Positions 24,104 to 37,000 of a stretch of DNA of 64,000 nucleotides are shown in pieces. Made by a program: the position numbers and the translations under genes. Position 1 is the stretch's first letter. Every line of letters starts with the position of its first letter. Source of the stretch: Microplitis mediator (taxonomy: Eukaryota > Arthropoda > Insecta > Hymenoptera > Braconidae). Location: assembly GCF_029852145.1 (NCBI RefSeq), contig NC_079978.1, positions 3,224,001 to 3,288,000 of the forward strand, written 5' to 3'. Under the pieces are notes generated by a model. That model did not search any database. It saw only the letters and a program-made list of their open reading frames with translations, and was not told the origin of the DNA.

Positions 24104-24199
24104 CAAGTAATCTATAGTGAGGGAAACAATGAGGTAAAGTAGTAAATTTAGTTCATTTGCAAATTTAAATGCGTCAGAAACGATATAGTTGTTATAACA

Positions 24200-27100
24200 A
24201 TGGATATTTTCGATGAACCCTACTACAAAACAGCGAGAAAGTTTGGAGTCATGATAGGTCAATGGCCGTATCAGAAACGATCACGGAGTGTTTTACATGT
24301 GACTATATTTTGGACAGCCATGTGGCTGCAAACAATTCCACAAGTATTTACTTTTTTTTTTTTTTTTGATAACTGACTATGTGTGAATCCTTATTCTTTG
24401 ATTGAAAAATATTTCCAAGCATCGTGTGATTTATAGATCATAGCCATGGTAAAATATTCACATGATCCCGATATACTGATTGAAGCACTATCTCCGTTTA
24501 TAATAGATCTAATATTTATAGCTAAATATATTAATTCAATATATCATGCAAAAGTGGTTTGTAATTAATTTTTATATGTTACATACTCATATATACACTG
24601 TAAAAATTTTTGGTGTGAAAATGGTCCTCGAGGACTTTACCCAGTGTATTCGGTGTGAATCAACGGTGTGAAATTTCTCGGTGTGAATCATCCAGAGGTG
24701 TATTTTCAACACTGTGTGAGTGTTTTTCCACATCGTTCGGTGTTATCAGCTCAAATCTCATACATTGTTCGATTATTCGATCTGTCGTTTAAAATGACCT
24801 AATGAGTGTTTTCGATATTAAAATTCATTGATTTAACTTTAACTTCAAAAATTATTAACTAACTTTCTTTAATAATGACTAAAAAAAATACAATTGATAA
24901 TTGAACCAATAAAACAATGTCAAGTATTTTCAATTGAAAAAATTATTAATTATAAGTAACATTGTATTCAAAAATCATATGTAAATTACAAAATATGTAT
25001 AAACCGTTGCCATTGATATTGTTACGACCTTTAAAAGGTAATTTATGTTTTAAAGTTAATAAATTAACGATTATTTTAACATAAGTATTTTTGATTCATA
25101 ATATGATATTAATTGAAAATTAAAACTCAAACTAGAAATTTTGATAAACGCATTCTTTATTTTTATCTCGCGTAAATGAGAACTTATTTTTATTATTTTG
25201 TTTTTCATTGTGTGTCTATTGAAGTAACATTAACCCCTTAATGGTCTGACATAATTTACACGGTGTTGAAAATTTTCACACTAAATCATTCACACCACAC
25301 CGCGGACTCTAAATATTTTACAACGAAATATATTTCATCGTACACTGTAAAAATTTTCGGTGTAGAAATGGGCCTGGAGAACTTTACACGGCCGTGTAGT
25401 GTGAAATAACAGTGTCAAATTCTCTCGGTGTAAATTTTCCATCCGTGTAATGTTAACACAGTGTAATCTATTTTTTGACACCATTTTCCGTGTTACTCGT
25501 AATTTCAATCAATGAGTAACAAACAATCATTGGATATTTTTAACTGCTTGATCAATAACTACATTAATTTCATTTAGATATTAAATAATATTTTGAACAT
25601 TTCGATATTCTTATGATTAATTTTCATAACGCCAAATTATCATGAATTATACATTTACACGTTTGGCGGTGTAAAGATTTTAAATTCCCACCGCCTAAAT
25701 TTCACACCGAATTTGGTGTAATTTTCACACAGAAATTTTTACATCGAGACATTTACACTACACCGGGTCCAAAAATTTTTTTACAGTGCATGATAAATTA
25801 CCAATACAAGTTTCAATTTAATGATTAGTTATTAATTATAGATGAAAGAACTTTTCGATAGGATTAAATTGAATTGGGGATTACTGATTAATGATAAAGA
25901 AAGAGAGATACTACTTCATCATTCGAAATTTGGACAATGGGTAGCAGTTAGATATGCAGGTAATGTTGTTGTAATTTAAGTAAATCACAAAATATTTATG
26001 TTATAGAGCTGAAAAAATTTTTTAATCAATTATAACTTATGTGTCTCAAGCGTTCGTATATTCAGCATGTATAATGTATATTCTTGAGCCAATGATACCC
26101 TGGATTATATCTATATTTTATAAATCACACAACCCGGTTCCACGTAAATTTTCTCTTCCACTGGAATATATTATTTTTGACCAAGATAAATATTATTGGT
26201 TATTCTTGATTATATCGAATGTTTTTTTGTTATTGATCATGAGTGTTGTTATTGCCTGTGATGTTTTACTAGTAACGTGTGTTCATCATGTGACCGGGTT
26301 ATTTGCAGTCGTAGGGTAGAACTAAACATGTATATTATACTTTTTCCATAACATGGTGAGCTTGGATGAGTTATTCACACATGCCATATGTTTATGCAGA
26401 TTTCGCATTGAAAATGTACCTCCAAGGGTTGAAGTACGACAAAATGATAGTCAAAATAATAATTTGTCAATTTTACGAGACGTTCGGTATGAACATTACG
26501 TCTCATGTGTCAAAGCTCACAACAGAGCTTTAAAGTGGGTCAAAAAATAGTTACATCATATATTAATTAATTACTTATTTGTTATTTATTCGGCCGAAAT
26601 AATATCGGGTAATATATTTTCAAAGATATGCTGAACTGCTGGAAACTAATTTCTCCATCAGCCTGGGAGCTGTAGTTGCATTGAATTTGCCATTAATGAG
26701 TGTTACCGGTGTTCAGGTATTGTTTATTAATAATGCAATTTTAACTTTATGGAGAGTAAAAAAAGACAAATTATTTTTAGTTGATTACACAATCAAATAA
26801 AATAGAGCAAACAATAAAAAACGTAATGTATATAGTGGCTCAATCGGTACATCTCTATTTTGACTGTTTTTTATCTGAAAAATTGATAGATATGAGTATG
26901 AATATCCAACGGTGCATGTAAGTATACAATATTTTCTCGAACAATGTTCTCTTCGTCATCTATAATTATGATTTTATAGAGCTAAGGCACAATGGTATGA
27001 TAATTCAACTAAATCACAAAAATTATTGATGTTAATGACAATGAGAAGTCAAAAACCGTGTCGATTGACTGCTGGGAAAATAATAGAACTGACAATTGAA

Positions 27101-28125
27101 AATTTTGGAAAGGTACTAAGCGATTATTTTTTCAATACATTTATCAAAATTTCCAGTTTTAATATCTATGCAGCCCGCCAAAAATTAGATGATTTACTCT
27201 CTAGAGGAATTTATTTATTATTCAAATCTCTTTTGTTAGGACGTACAAAGAAAAAAAAGTTTTCTTGAGTGAAGAAAATATTTTGGAAGACAAACGTTTT
27301 CGGGAATCAGGTCAAGATTTTCTTGAGCTAATAGAATTTGACTTGATCAGAGGAGATTTCTACTTTATCCGAGAAAATTGAGATTTTCAAAAAAATTTTT
27401 TGAATCGAAAATATTTACCTTCAGTCGAGAATTTTCTTTTCTGTGTACGGGAGTTGTAGCTTTGGATAGATTGAAGTTTGATGATTTTTAATTGAGTCCA
27501 AATAGATATCAGTCAATTACAAAACTTTGAGCCACAGGGGAGAAGGGGAAGTTATCGGGGTCATTAATTAATTATTTACCTTTAAAAATTATAATTGAAC
27601 ACATTGGTCTTGTGAACTGATCCCTAACTATTAGAAAATCTTTATTATTTTTAGTCTTGAAAATAAAAAAATACTGAGGAATAGAAAAAACTTTAATAAT
27701 GATGATTTTGAATGAAAAAAAAATCTAACCGAATTAATTAGTAAGTTATAACTCAAATAAAATAAAATGTGGCCAAATAAGTATATGAATATAAAATTAT
27801 GTCTTTTTGAATATCACGTGACTATGGTGCTTCTTTCACTGCGGGACAGTCACTCAAAACTCGAAATTTTTTATACAAATAATTCTAAAAACTAAAAATA
27901 CGTTGCTCTAGAAAAAATTAATGAATGGAAATCTTGATATTCAACATATTACTTGTTGTCATTGTTGGCTATTATTTCATACAGAACACGTACCAAGTAC
28001 AGAGTACTTTCATGGATGAAAATTTGTAATTTTATGTTTGAATTAATCTTTGTTTTTTTTTTTTTCATTTTTAGATGATGAAAACAGCAGGATCATATTT
28101 CACCGTCCTGTTATCAACGCGTTAA
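24200..28125 (+). CDS. Odorant receptor OR-4, nine exons, 397 aa, divergent
   Basis: Exons are 24200-24343, 24437-24556, 25842-25959, 26051-26315, 26400-26534, 26626-26716, 26781-26917, 26980-27112 and 28075-28125. Exon lengths and intron phases equal those of the other genes, but the protein is clearly distinct. It starts MDIFDEPYYKTARKFGVMIG. Exon 4 has LPLEYIIFDQDKYYW and ends VTGLFAVVG, exon 5 has HYVSCVKAHNRAL, and exon 8 has MRSQKPCRLTAGKI. The last exon encodes MKTAGSYFTVLLSTR. The exon 4 donor is GTAGAA. Intron 2 carries CACTGTAAAAA-type elements and intron 8 a small ACACAGAAAA-type element. A diverged duplicate of its last exon occurs at 33523-33573. The frame is open. Confidence 0.92.
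24596..25788. mobile_element. CACTGTAAAAA-type elements, composite, intron 2 of OR-4
   Basis: Outer ends are CACTGTAAAAATTTTTGGTG (24596) and AAATTTTTTTACAGTG (25788), with a second CACTGTAAAAATTTTCGGTG start at 25343. The most likely reading is two related short inverted-repeat elements side by side or nested, both full of GGTGTGAAAA/TTTTCACACC phrases. The exact target duplication is unclear: the right flank does not match the left. Confidence 0.55.
27246..27446. mobile_element. Small inverted-repeat element, intron 8 of OR-4
   Basis: A 200-bp unit containing TCTTGAG, GGAGATTTCTACTTTATCCG and ending TTTTCTTTTCTGTGTAC. A clear relative lies at 41441-41638 in intron 6 of OR-8. The termini resemble (ACA)CAGAAAA / TTTTCTGTG(T). 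Non-coding. Confidence 0.55.
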
Positions 28126-28494
28126 TCACGTTACATTTTTTAAATAACAACTAAAATACGTTTGTAACTACGATAATTTTGATAAATAATGACAGTACTG
28201 ATAGCAATATAAAACAATAAAAAAATTTACAATTTCATAATCTTTTTGCGACCAAATAAATCTCCTCGACTCTTATAATCGCACATCGCAACATAAATTT
28301 ACTGCTTTACTAAGAGACCCTCTTTTATAAAAGAACTGTAATAATAACGAACCCGACTTCTAGAATGATTAAATATTCATTATATTCTTTCGCCTCGCGA
28401 GGCATTGTACGAATGAAAAAATCGAAGTTTACAAGACAGTTCCTTATCTACAACGGTGGAAGCTTATGACATGAGACAAGTAAAAATAAAAAAA
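28126..28494. other. OR-4/OR-5 spacer with TATA-like site
   Basis: About 370 bp of 3' flank of OR-4 joined to 5' flank of OR-5, repeated at 33574-33940 before OR-7. It includes TTTTATAAAAG near 28324, about 280 bp before the ATG, which is a candidate TATA element. The conserved string ATCGAAGTTTACAAGACAG near 28419 corresponds to the X-box-like position of other genes. Confidence 0.5.
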
Positions 28495-28512
28495 TGTCTG
28501 TCAATGTCATTT
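28495..28512 (+). promoter_or_regulatory. Conserved proximal block upstream of OR-5
   Basis: ATGTCTGTCAATGTCATT, 111 bp before the ATG. Confidence 0.5.
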
Positions 28513-28605
28513 AAATAATTTATAAAGAAGGAAATAATGAGGTAAAATCGTGGTTTTTATTCATTTGTAAACTTAAAGGCGACAGAAACAAGAGTTGTTG
28601 TAACG

Positions 28606-31221
28606 ATGGATATTTTCGATGCACCCTACTATAGAATAATGAAGAACTCTGCTAAATTGATAGGTCAATGGCCCTATCAGTCTCGTGAGAAAAGGATAAT
28701 TATTATAATTATCGTTTGGGCGTTTTTCTTTATGCAATTTATTCCACAAGTATATTAATTTTATAGCGATTATTAACGAAATTTTATTTATATTTCATTA
28801 ATTACATCAAAGATTATAGCTATTGTGATGCATATCGATGATCCAGATATTCTATTCGAAGCGTGTTCAAATATGGCAGTAGATTTCGTGAGCGCAATAA
28901 AATACATAAATGCAATTTGTAAAACAAATCTGGTATATAATTTTTCGAGTATTTAACCTTTTTTTTTTTGTTATCTTTTTAAATACGTGAATTCTGAACG
29001 GCAATTTTTGCCTTTGTACAAAGGAATCAAGTTACCTTAGTCGACTGTTCCATTAGACTTTTATGTGGAAGGTATTAAGTTGCTTCTTCAATTTACTATC
29101 ATGTTTTCAATAATTATTTTATCATAAAGAAATTCTATTGATCAGCTTTGGGACAGTGGCGGTCATTTGTTTCCTGTGTACAAGCAAAAAAATATCCAAT
29201 TATTTCGCAATAATATCTCAGTTTGAATATATATAATATATTTATGCCACAAGAAGATATTAAATTTATACAGATAAAAAAACTACACAATAGAGTAATA
29301 CTTGATTGGAGCTTGATGTTGAACGATGAAGAAAAAAATACATTGGAGAAGCACACCTACCTCGGATATATTTTTTCATCTGGATGGGCAGGTAACGATA
29401 ACAACAGTTTCGAAATCAAAAGTAAAATAAAATGTTTAATCATAATTTACAAATTTATTTGAAGGATTTGCATATATGTCCGCGACTATTTTTGTATTGG
29501 AACCGGTTTTCCCGAGAATTTTGAATGTATTCATAAGCGTAAATGAAACTGATCCATTTAAATTGGCTCTTCCGTTGGAATACATTATTATTGACAGAGA
29601 GAAGCATTACTGGATAATGTTGTTCGTTTCAACTATATTTGTTTATAATATTATAATAGTTCTTGTTTCATGTGACATCATGTACATCACCTTTGTGCAA
29701 CACGTTTGTGGATTATTCGCAGTTTTAGGGTAACCTCTAAGTATTAAATGTACAATATAGTTGCTATTTTTGCAAATAATAATTATTGATTGTTGGTGAT
29801 TATGTTTAAATAGATGTCGTCTAGCAAATACACCAATCGATAAAAATTATTCTGGAGGTCGTATAGCAGGAGATAATTTGTCAAATTCGGAGGATATTCC
29901 ATACAAACACTTGGTATCTTGCATCAGGAGCCACAGGCGGGCTTTAAAGTATGTGGAATTATTCATAATATTTAATGATGAAATTTGTTGTCGTGAATGA
30001 TAATTATATTTATGTCATTGTAGATATGCGGAACTTCTCGAAAGCGCTTACTCTGTAAGTTTTGGATTGCTAGTAGGAATTTACCTGCCTCTTTTAAGTA
30101 TCACCGGATTCCAGGTAAAATAGTTGATACATTTAATATATGTATATATATAAGTGATCCAAAAAAACCGACTTATCTTAAAACTCGTAACTTGAATTAA
30201 AACTTTCCGAATTAGTCATCAAAAAAAAATAGTCGGTTTTTTGATCCACCCAAATATATAGATATATACAGCTGTGCATGTATATACAATGTATATATAT
30301 AATTTTTTAGATTATCACACAATCTAATACCATCGAGCAGTTGTTAAAATACGCAACATTCACAATCTCCCAGATAATACATCTCTTTTTTGAATGTTTT
30401 ATGTCACAACGGTTGACAGATATGAGCTTAGAAATGCAAAAAAGCATGTAATTATGTATTCATAAAATCTGTACTTTTGTCGATTATTTAGTATAATCAA
30501 AGCCTTGTACGATTTTTAGTTAATTCATTAAAATTAGAAAACACGAGAAAATCACGAAATTGTTGAAACGTTTTATATCAACGTAATTAATTCATTGTTC
30601 CCGGAAGCATTTTATTTTTGGCAATGCAACTAATCCGTAGAGCGTATTGATTACTGCTCAGGTAAACAGTTCAGTTAATGATCGTAAAAGGCTTAGATTA
30701 ATATATGTTAATTGATATTATTTGAATCAGTAATTTATTATTTCTGTTAATACTTCCGAACCCTTGTCTTATACAGAGCTGAAGTGCAATGGTTCGATAA
30801 CTCGATCAAGTCACGGAAATTGTTATTAATAATGACAATGAGAAGTCAAGTGCCTTGCAAATTGACTGCTGCTAAAATCATGGATTTGACTATTGAAAAT
30901 TTCGGAATGGTAATGATCAAAAATTTTTTTTACTATCACTAATTAACATCTAAAGATGCATTCCTTCCAAATTTCTATTGCTGAATTTTTAATTCATATT
31001 TTATAAATTAAAAAAATGAATTTTCTATAATTCACGATAAAATTCGAATCTTTTGAATTATTTGAGCATCCAAATTATTTGATCAGACATTAATAATTTC
31101 TGAGTGTGAATTGTTCGCACACTTTTGTTATTACAATTCTTTCTAATGGGTATTTATGTTTTTCATACAGATGGTAAAAACATCTGGGTCTTACTTCACA
31201 ATGCTGTTGTCAATGCAATAA
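28606..31221 (+). CDS. Odorant receptor OR-5, nine exons, 397 aa
   Basis: Exons are 28606-28749, 28813-28932, 29274-29391, 29465-29729, 29814-29948, 30024-30114, 30311-30447, 30777-30909 and 31171-31221. The start is MDIFDAPYYRIMKNSAKLIG. Exon 1 is identical to that of OR-7, and exon 4 differs from it by one residue (FAVLG against FAVVG). Exons 5-8 differ more: exon 8 ends ENFGM here, as in OR-8/OR-9, but ENFAA in OR-7. Exon 3 begins with ATA where most others have ATG, which has no effect because it is internal. Intron 6 carries a 100-bp palindromic insert (30152-30252). The spacer to OR-4 is short (480 bp). The frame is open. Confidence 0.92.
30152..30252. mobile_element. Short palindromic element, intron 6 of OR-5
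   Basis: GTGATCCAAAAAAACCGACT on the left is mirrored by AGTCGGTTTTTTGATCCACC on the right. The same insert is at about 37150-37250 in OR-7, and diverged half-copies occur at about 8513 (OR-2), 18421 (OR-3) and 46503 (OR-9). It is always in intron 6, so it is inherited with the duplications. Confidence 0.6.
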
Positions 31222-31374
31222 CAAACTTCCTCGTTCATCTTCACATAGTAAAAGTTAGTTTAAAATATACGTATGATGAATTAATCAGAACCTGATATTC
31301 TAATAAAAGTAAAGATATATTGTCGTTACCCGGAAGAATAAATTATATACAGTTATATCTAAATAGTTGTATAT

Positions 31375-31843
31375 ACACTGTAAAGAGAGCGGTGTTAAAA
31401 ATCGACTCATTTTAACTCCGCCCGGTGTTAAAATAAAATTACACCGGTGTTAAAAATACCGTCGTTAAATCGGGGTAACCGGTGTAAAAGTGGAGTAAAA
31501 TCGGTGTTAAGACCGGGTAACCGGTGTAAAAGTAGGGTAAACTGCGTCCGCTTGGATGATTAACTTTAAAGATTATAAAACACGAAAAAGTCAGTTCTTT
31601 ATGAAAGTTAATAAAGAATATCATTTATTAACAAGTATAGTGATCGAGTAAATAAAAATATTCACAAAGTAAAATATTTTAACACTGGTAAAAGATATCT
31701 ACACGCCCGGCGGCGTTATTTTAACACCGGTCTAGAATACACCGGTGACGGCGTTATTTTCACACCGCTTTCAGGGGTAAATTTAACACCGATAATTTTA
31801 ACACCTACACCGTTTGGACTTACCCCGGTGATTTTTTACAGTG
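31375..31843. mobile_element. CACTGTAAA inverted-repeat element with TA target
   Basis: Ends CACTGTAAAGAG and GATTTTTTACAGTG are flanked by TA on both sides. The body is rich in CCGGTGTTAAAA and TTTTAACACCGG palindromes. A reverse-complement relative of its right part is at 59184-59345 within the OR-12 pseudogene. Confidence 0.65.
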
Positions 31844-32203
31844 TAATTATATCTCGATTCTCGCGCGATGAATATTAATATATAAGTAAATATTCTCTAA
31901 AAATAAATTAACTTACAGAAAAAAATCAATATAAGATTCTGTAACGGCGATTCTTCGTTTTGACTGATTAACAAATCATAGCATTTTCTGGGCTCAATAC
32001 TGGGTAGTTCTAAAAATAAACATAAAACAGTTGATTCGAAAATATGTGTAAATTAAGTTTTTTCTGATCTATTTGAAAAATAATTTAAATATGTATATGT
32101 TTGGAATAGAATGTCAGTAAATTGAACAAGCATACGAATGATCTTATGATTATTATGCAAAAAAAAAAGAATGGAAAATAAGTAACTACATTTTTTTCAT
32201 TAA

Positions 32204-33573
32204 CTAGTATTACAAATGGGTAGTATTGATGGATTATTTCATTACGGACCATTTGCATTCGGTCAGCTAGTTCATGTTTTTATTGGAAATGCAATTTCAC
32301 AGCAATTAATAATTCACAGTGGTGAAACTAATGATGCAATGTAAATATTACTTTTTCAATGCTAAATATAGAAGAAAACTAGGCAAGTTTTTTTTTCGGA
32401 ACATCCTGTTTTACCTGATACACGGAAAAAAATTAATCGTGAATGCAACATGATGCAGTCTTGGTAAATATACATGATGAAATCATGTTACATTCACATG
32501 ATTTGTCATGTTTCGGCTACATAATAGTCATGTTGCGGTAACATGAGAAAATCATGTGGCATTCACATGTTTTGTCATGTTTCGGTTACATGAAAATCAT
32601 GTTGCTGCCACATGATTTTCTCATGTTACCACAACATGACTATTATGTAGCCGAAACATGATGTTCTCATGTTACCGCCACATGATTAACATGTAGCCGA
32701 AACATGACAAATCATGTGAATGCCACATGATTTTATTATGTTACCGCAACATGATTATCATGTAACCGAAACATGACGAATCATGTGAATTCCACATGAT
32801 TTTCTCATGTTACCGCAACATGATTATCATGTAGCCGGAACATGACAAATCATGTGAATGCAACATGATTTTATCGTGTTTATTTACCAAGACTGCATCA
32901 TGTTGCATTCACGATTAATTTTTTTCCGTGTACCTCTTGTTCCAAGTAGCAACAAAAATTCATATAATTTGCCAGGTCATCTCCTATACATAAAACAAAG
33001 CTTTGCATTGTTATTATTATTTCAGTAGCAGTATTATTTCAGAAGCCAAGTTATCTGTTCTGCATCAGTATACTCGTATGAGATATCACTAAACAGTATC
33101 TATAGCTATTCAACGTACGACAGTGCATTAGATGTTTAAAGATAAGTTGTTGCAATCATGAAATAGATTTTTCTAGTAATGAGCAGTTTATAGTAAGTTT
33201 ACATTGAACTATACTGAAAAGTCTGATATGTACACTGAGACGAAATCGCTGTATTCAAAATAAAATACTTGAACCGTAATTAACACCTTTAGCAAGTTAT
33301 TCAATAAGAATAAAGTAGATGTATACTATTTTGAAAGAGCAAATAGTAGTCTCGATAACTTACATATATGTAATTCTATCCATATTGTTGGATTCAGTAG
33401 ATAAAGCTCTTGACCAACTTGGTGCTACATAAAATTTATATACATTATTATGGTCACTAAATAAAATTGTTTGTAATTTTATGTTTGAATTTGATTATTT
33501 TTTATTTTTTTTCCATTTTTAGATGATGAAAACAGCAGGATCATATTTCACCGTCTTTTCATCAAAGCGTTAA
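32204..33573 (+). pseudogene. OR-6 relic: isolated exon 7 of a divergent OR plus an OR-4-like exon 9
   Basis: The segment 32204-32340 is 137 nt, exactly the exon 7 length of this array. It decodes without stops to a TM6-like OR segment (GLFHYGPFAFGQLVHVF, then SQQLIIHSGETND) and ends at a GTAAAT donor. It aligns with exon 7 of the neighbours but is far more divergent, so it comes from another OR lineage. The base pair before it is AA, so the expected AG acceptor is lost. No exon 8 is found. A 51-nt last exon of OR-4 type (MKTAGSYFTV...) lies at 33523-33573. No exons 1-6 are present. A fold-back element sits between the two pieces. This is non-functional debris, and the two pieces may have different origins. 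Confidence 0.65.
32421..32930. mobile_element. Fold-back element with long inverted repeats, TA target
   Basis: The left end CACGGAAAAAAATTAATCGT and the right end ACGATTAATTTTTTTCCGTG are perfect reverse complements. The match extends about 60 bp inward, through GAATGCAACATGATGCAGTC and TTGGTAAATA. TA flanks both sides. The interior is a ladder of ACATGATTTTCTCATGT-type palindromes about 50 bp apart. It would form a strong hairpin and encodes nothing. Confidence 0.75.
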
Positions 33574-33940
33574 TCACGTTCTATTTTTTAAATAACAACT
33601 AAAATTCATTTGTAACTACGATAATTGCGATGAATAATGTCAGTACTGATAGCAATATAAAACAATAAAAAAATTTACAATCTCATAATCTTTTTGTGAC
33701 CAAATAAATCTCCTAGACTCTTATAATCGCACTTCGCAACATAAATTTACTGCTTTACTAAGAGACCCTCTTTTATAAAAGAACTGTAATAATAACGAAC
33801 CCTACTTCTAGAATGATTAAATATTCATTATATTCTTTTGCCTCGCGAGGCATTGTACGAATGAAAAAATCGAAGTTTACAAGACAGCTTTCCATCTACA
33901 ACGGTGGAAGCTTATGACATGAGACAAGTAAAAATAAAAA
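33574..33940. other. Spacer duplicated from OR-4/OR-5
   Basis: Near-copy of 28126-28494, including TTTTATAAAA near 33771 and ATCGAAGTTTACAAGACAGC near 33868. It marks the left boundary region of the segmental duplication that produced OR-7 from OR-5 or the reverse. Confidence 0.6.
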
Positions 33941-33958
33941 ATGTCTGTTAATGTCATT
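33941..33958 (+). promoter_or_regulatory. Conserved proximal block upstream of OR-7
   Basis: ATGTCTGTTAATGTCATT, 112 bp before the ATG; one change from the OR-5 block. Confidence 0.5.
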
Positions 33959-34052
33959 TAAATAATTTATAAAGAGGGAAACAATGAGGTAAAATCGTGG
34001 TTTTTATTCATTTGTAAACTTAAAGGCGACAGAAACAAGAGTTGTTGTAACG

Positions 34053-37000
34053 ATGGATATTTTCGATGCACCCTACTATAGAATAATGAAGAACTCTGCT
34101 AAATTGATAGGTCAATGGCCCTATCAGTCTCGTGAGAAAAGGATAATTATTATAATTATCGTTTGGGCGTTTTTCTTTATGCAATTTATTCCACAAGTAT
34201 ATTAATTTTATAGTGATTATTAAAGAAATTCTATTTTTGTTTCATTAATTACATCAAAGATTATAGCTATTGTGATGCACATCGATGAACCAGATATTCT
34301 ATTCGAAGCCTGTTCAAATATGGCAGTAGATTTATTGACGGCAATAAAATATATCAATGCAATTAGTAAAACAAATCTGGTATATAATATTTGATTATTT
34401 AACCTTTTTTTTATCATCTCTTTGAATGCGTTAATTCTAAAAGGTAATTATTGCGTTCGTACAAACGAATCAAGTTACCTTAATCAACTGTTTCATCAGA
34501 CATGGAGAAAATATATAGTTGCTTCTTCATTTAACAATCATGTTTTCAATAATTATTTAGTCATAAAGAAATTTTATTTATTAGCTTTGAGAACAGTGGC
34601 GGTAATGTGTTACCTAAGTACAAGTAAAGTCAAATCCAATTATTTTGCAATAATGTACAAAATGTTTCAGTTTAATAATGTATAATTTATATTTATGCAC
34701 ATTAAGATATTAAATTTATGTAGATAAAAAAACTACACGATAGAATAATATCTGATTGGAGGTTGATGTTGAACGATAAAGAAAAAATAACACTGGAGAA
34801 GCACGCCAACCTCGGATATATTTTTTCATCTGGATGGGCAGGTAACGATAACAACAGTTTCCAAATCAAAAGTAAAATAAAATGTTTAATCATAATTTAC
34901 AAATTTATTTGAAGGATTTGCATATATGTCCGCGACTATTTTTGTATTGGAACCGGTTTTCCCGAGAATTTTGAATGTATTCATAAGCGTAAATGAAACT
35001 GATCCATTTAAATTGGCTCTTCCGTTGGAATACATTATTATTGACAGAGAGAAGCATTACTGGATAATGTTGTTCGTTTCAACTATATTTGTTTATAATA
35101 TTATAATAGTTCTTGTTTCATGTGACATCATGTACATCACCTTTGTGCAACACGTTTGTGGATTATTCGCAGTTGTAGGGTAACATCCAAGTACTCAGTG
35201 AAAAATATCCCAGGAATAAAAAAATTTATAGGGGAGGGTGGGGCAGAGCGGCCCCCCTAAGCCAATTATTATTTTTTGTGGCTTTTAACCATAAGATCAC
35301 TTTACTTTTGTCCTATTTCGAACAAATTTATGGACATTTTGCCAAAATTCTGAAAAAAAAATTTTTTTTTTGTGGGGCAGAGCGGCCCCCCTCCAAAAAG
35401 TGATAAAAAAATTTTTTTTTCGTTTTTTTTTTTTTTTTAAATTGTTTTCCTCATTAAGAATGTATTTCTTGCTCTTGACAACTATTTTTGGTTTTATATT
35501 ACTCGAAAAAAATTTTTTTAAGTGTAATAAATCGTTCACTCTCGATTACCTTAATTACTAATTGTTATTTAATAAAAAAAAAAGTCAATTCTATAGTTTT
35601 ACTTTATTTCAAAAATTTATCAACTAAAAAAAAAAAATTTAATTTTTATAAATTTTGAGTGACCAAATTTGCCTCTTACATAGAGAAACGGTCGAAAAAT
35701 ATGAAAAAATAATTTTTTCGGAAGTTTCGGCTGGTCCATTTTGCCCCAGGTGTTATGCGTGGGGCTAGAAATGTGGAATTATACTAATTTTTTTTTAATT
35801 TGACGATAAAAATATGAAAAAATCACTTTTTCAAAATTTTGGGCTTGTCCATTTTGCCCCAAATGTCATGCGTAGGGGTAAAAATGCTCAAACATATCGG
35901 ATTTATAGTAATTAGGCGAAAAAAAAAAATTTTTTTTTTGATCAAAATTTCAGGGGGGCCGCTCTGCCCCATTCTCCCCTATAATTATCTATAAAATTAT
36001 GTACAACTGTCTAGTTGAAATTATACAAGAGTTTTGGCCATATATAATTTTGTATACTTTCATATGATTTTCTATAATTATATGTAGTTTTTTATATCAT
36101 ACTCATACAGTTAATTTATATTCATAAATAAAATATTGCAAAAAAAATTTTAATGTACCTTTTATATTGGATAAAATTAATTTGAGAAAATTATTCATAA
36201 TATTATTTGTCATCTTCAATCGGAAAATCTTTTTTAATTTTACTACGTAATCAACGAAAAGAATTGTTTTGAAGTTATAATAATTATCATGCAACTAAGT
36301 CATTTAATTTAGAATTGGTCGCAACAATAGAACATGCTTTCAAAAAAATTGAAAAATTATAAGGATATAACGATATAAATTAACTATTATAATCGATAAA
36401 GTTTAATTTATAATATTCACGAAATGTAAATTCGTAGATGCGCTTATATATCATCATTATCATGTTTTTACATTGAAGATAAGAGAATTAAACTTTACGG
36501 AGATGGTAATGAGATAAAATAATGTATAATTCAATGTCTATTTATTTATATATACATAAAAATTCTATAACTATACAAAATTATATATAATCTTATATAT
36601 TTAATAAAATAAGATGAAGCAGCAGCCATTTTATATGATTTTATGTAGTTTTATATAACTATATTACGTTTTATCATGATTATATTTTAACATGATTCTA
36701 CAAAATTTTTTTTCCCGGGATAGTTGCTATTTTTGCAAATAATAATTATCAATTGATGATAACTATGTTTGAGGAGTAGATGTCGACTAGAGAATACACC
36801 AATCGATAAAAATTATTTGAATGGTCACAAAAGAGGAGATGATTTGCCAAACTCAGACGATCTTTCTTACAGGCATTTGGTATCTTGTATAAGAAGCCAT
36901 AGGCGAGCTTTAGAGTACGTGGAATTATTCATAATATGTAATGATGTAATTTGTTGTCGTGAATGATAATTATATTTATGTTATTGTAGATATGCGGATC

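Noticed and set aside
35297..35561. Overlapping frames rich in Lys or Phe on both strands
   Set aside because: They are homopolymer-driven readings inside the AGGGGAG element nested in intron 4 of OR-7.
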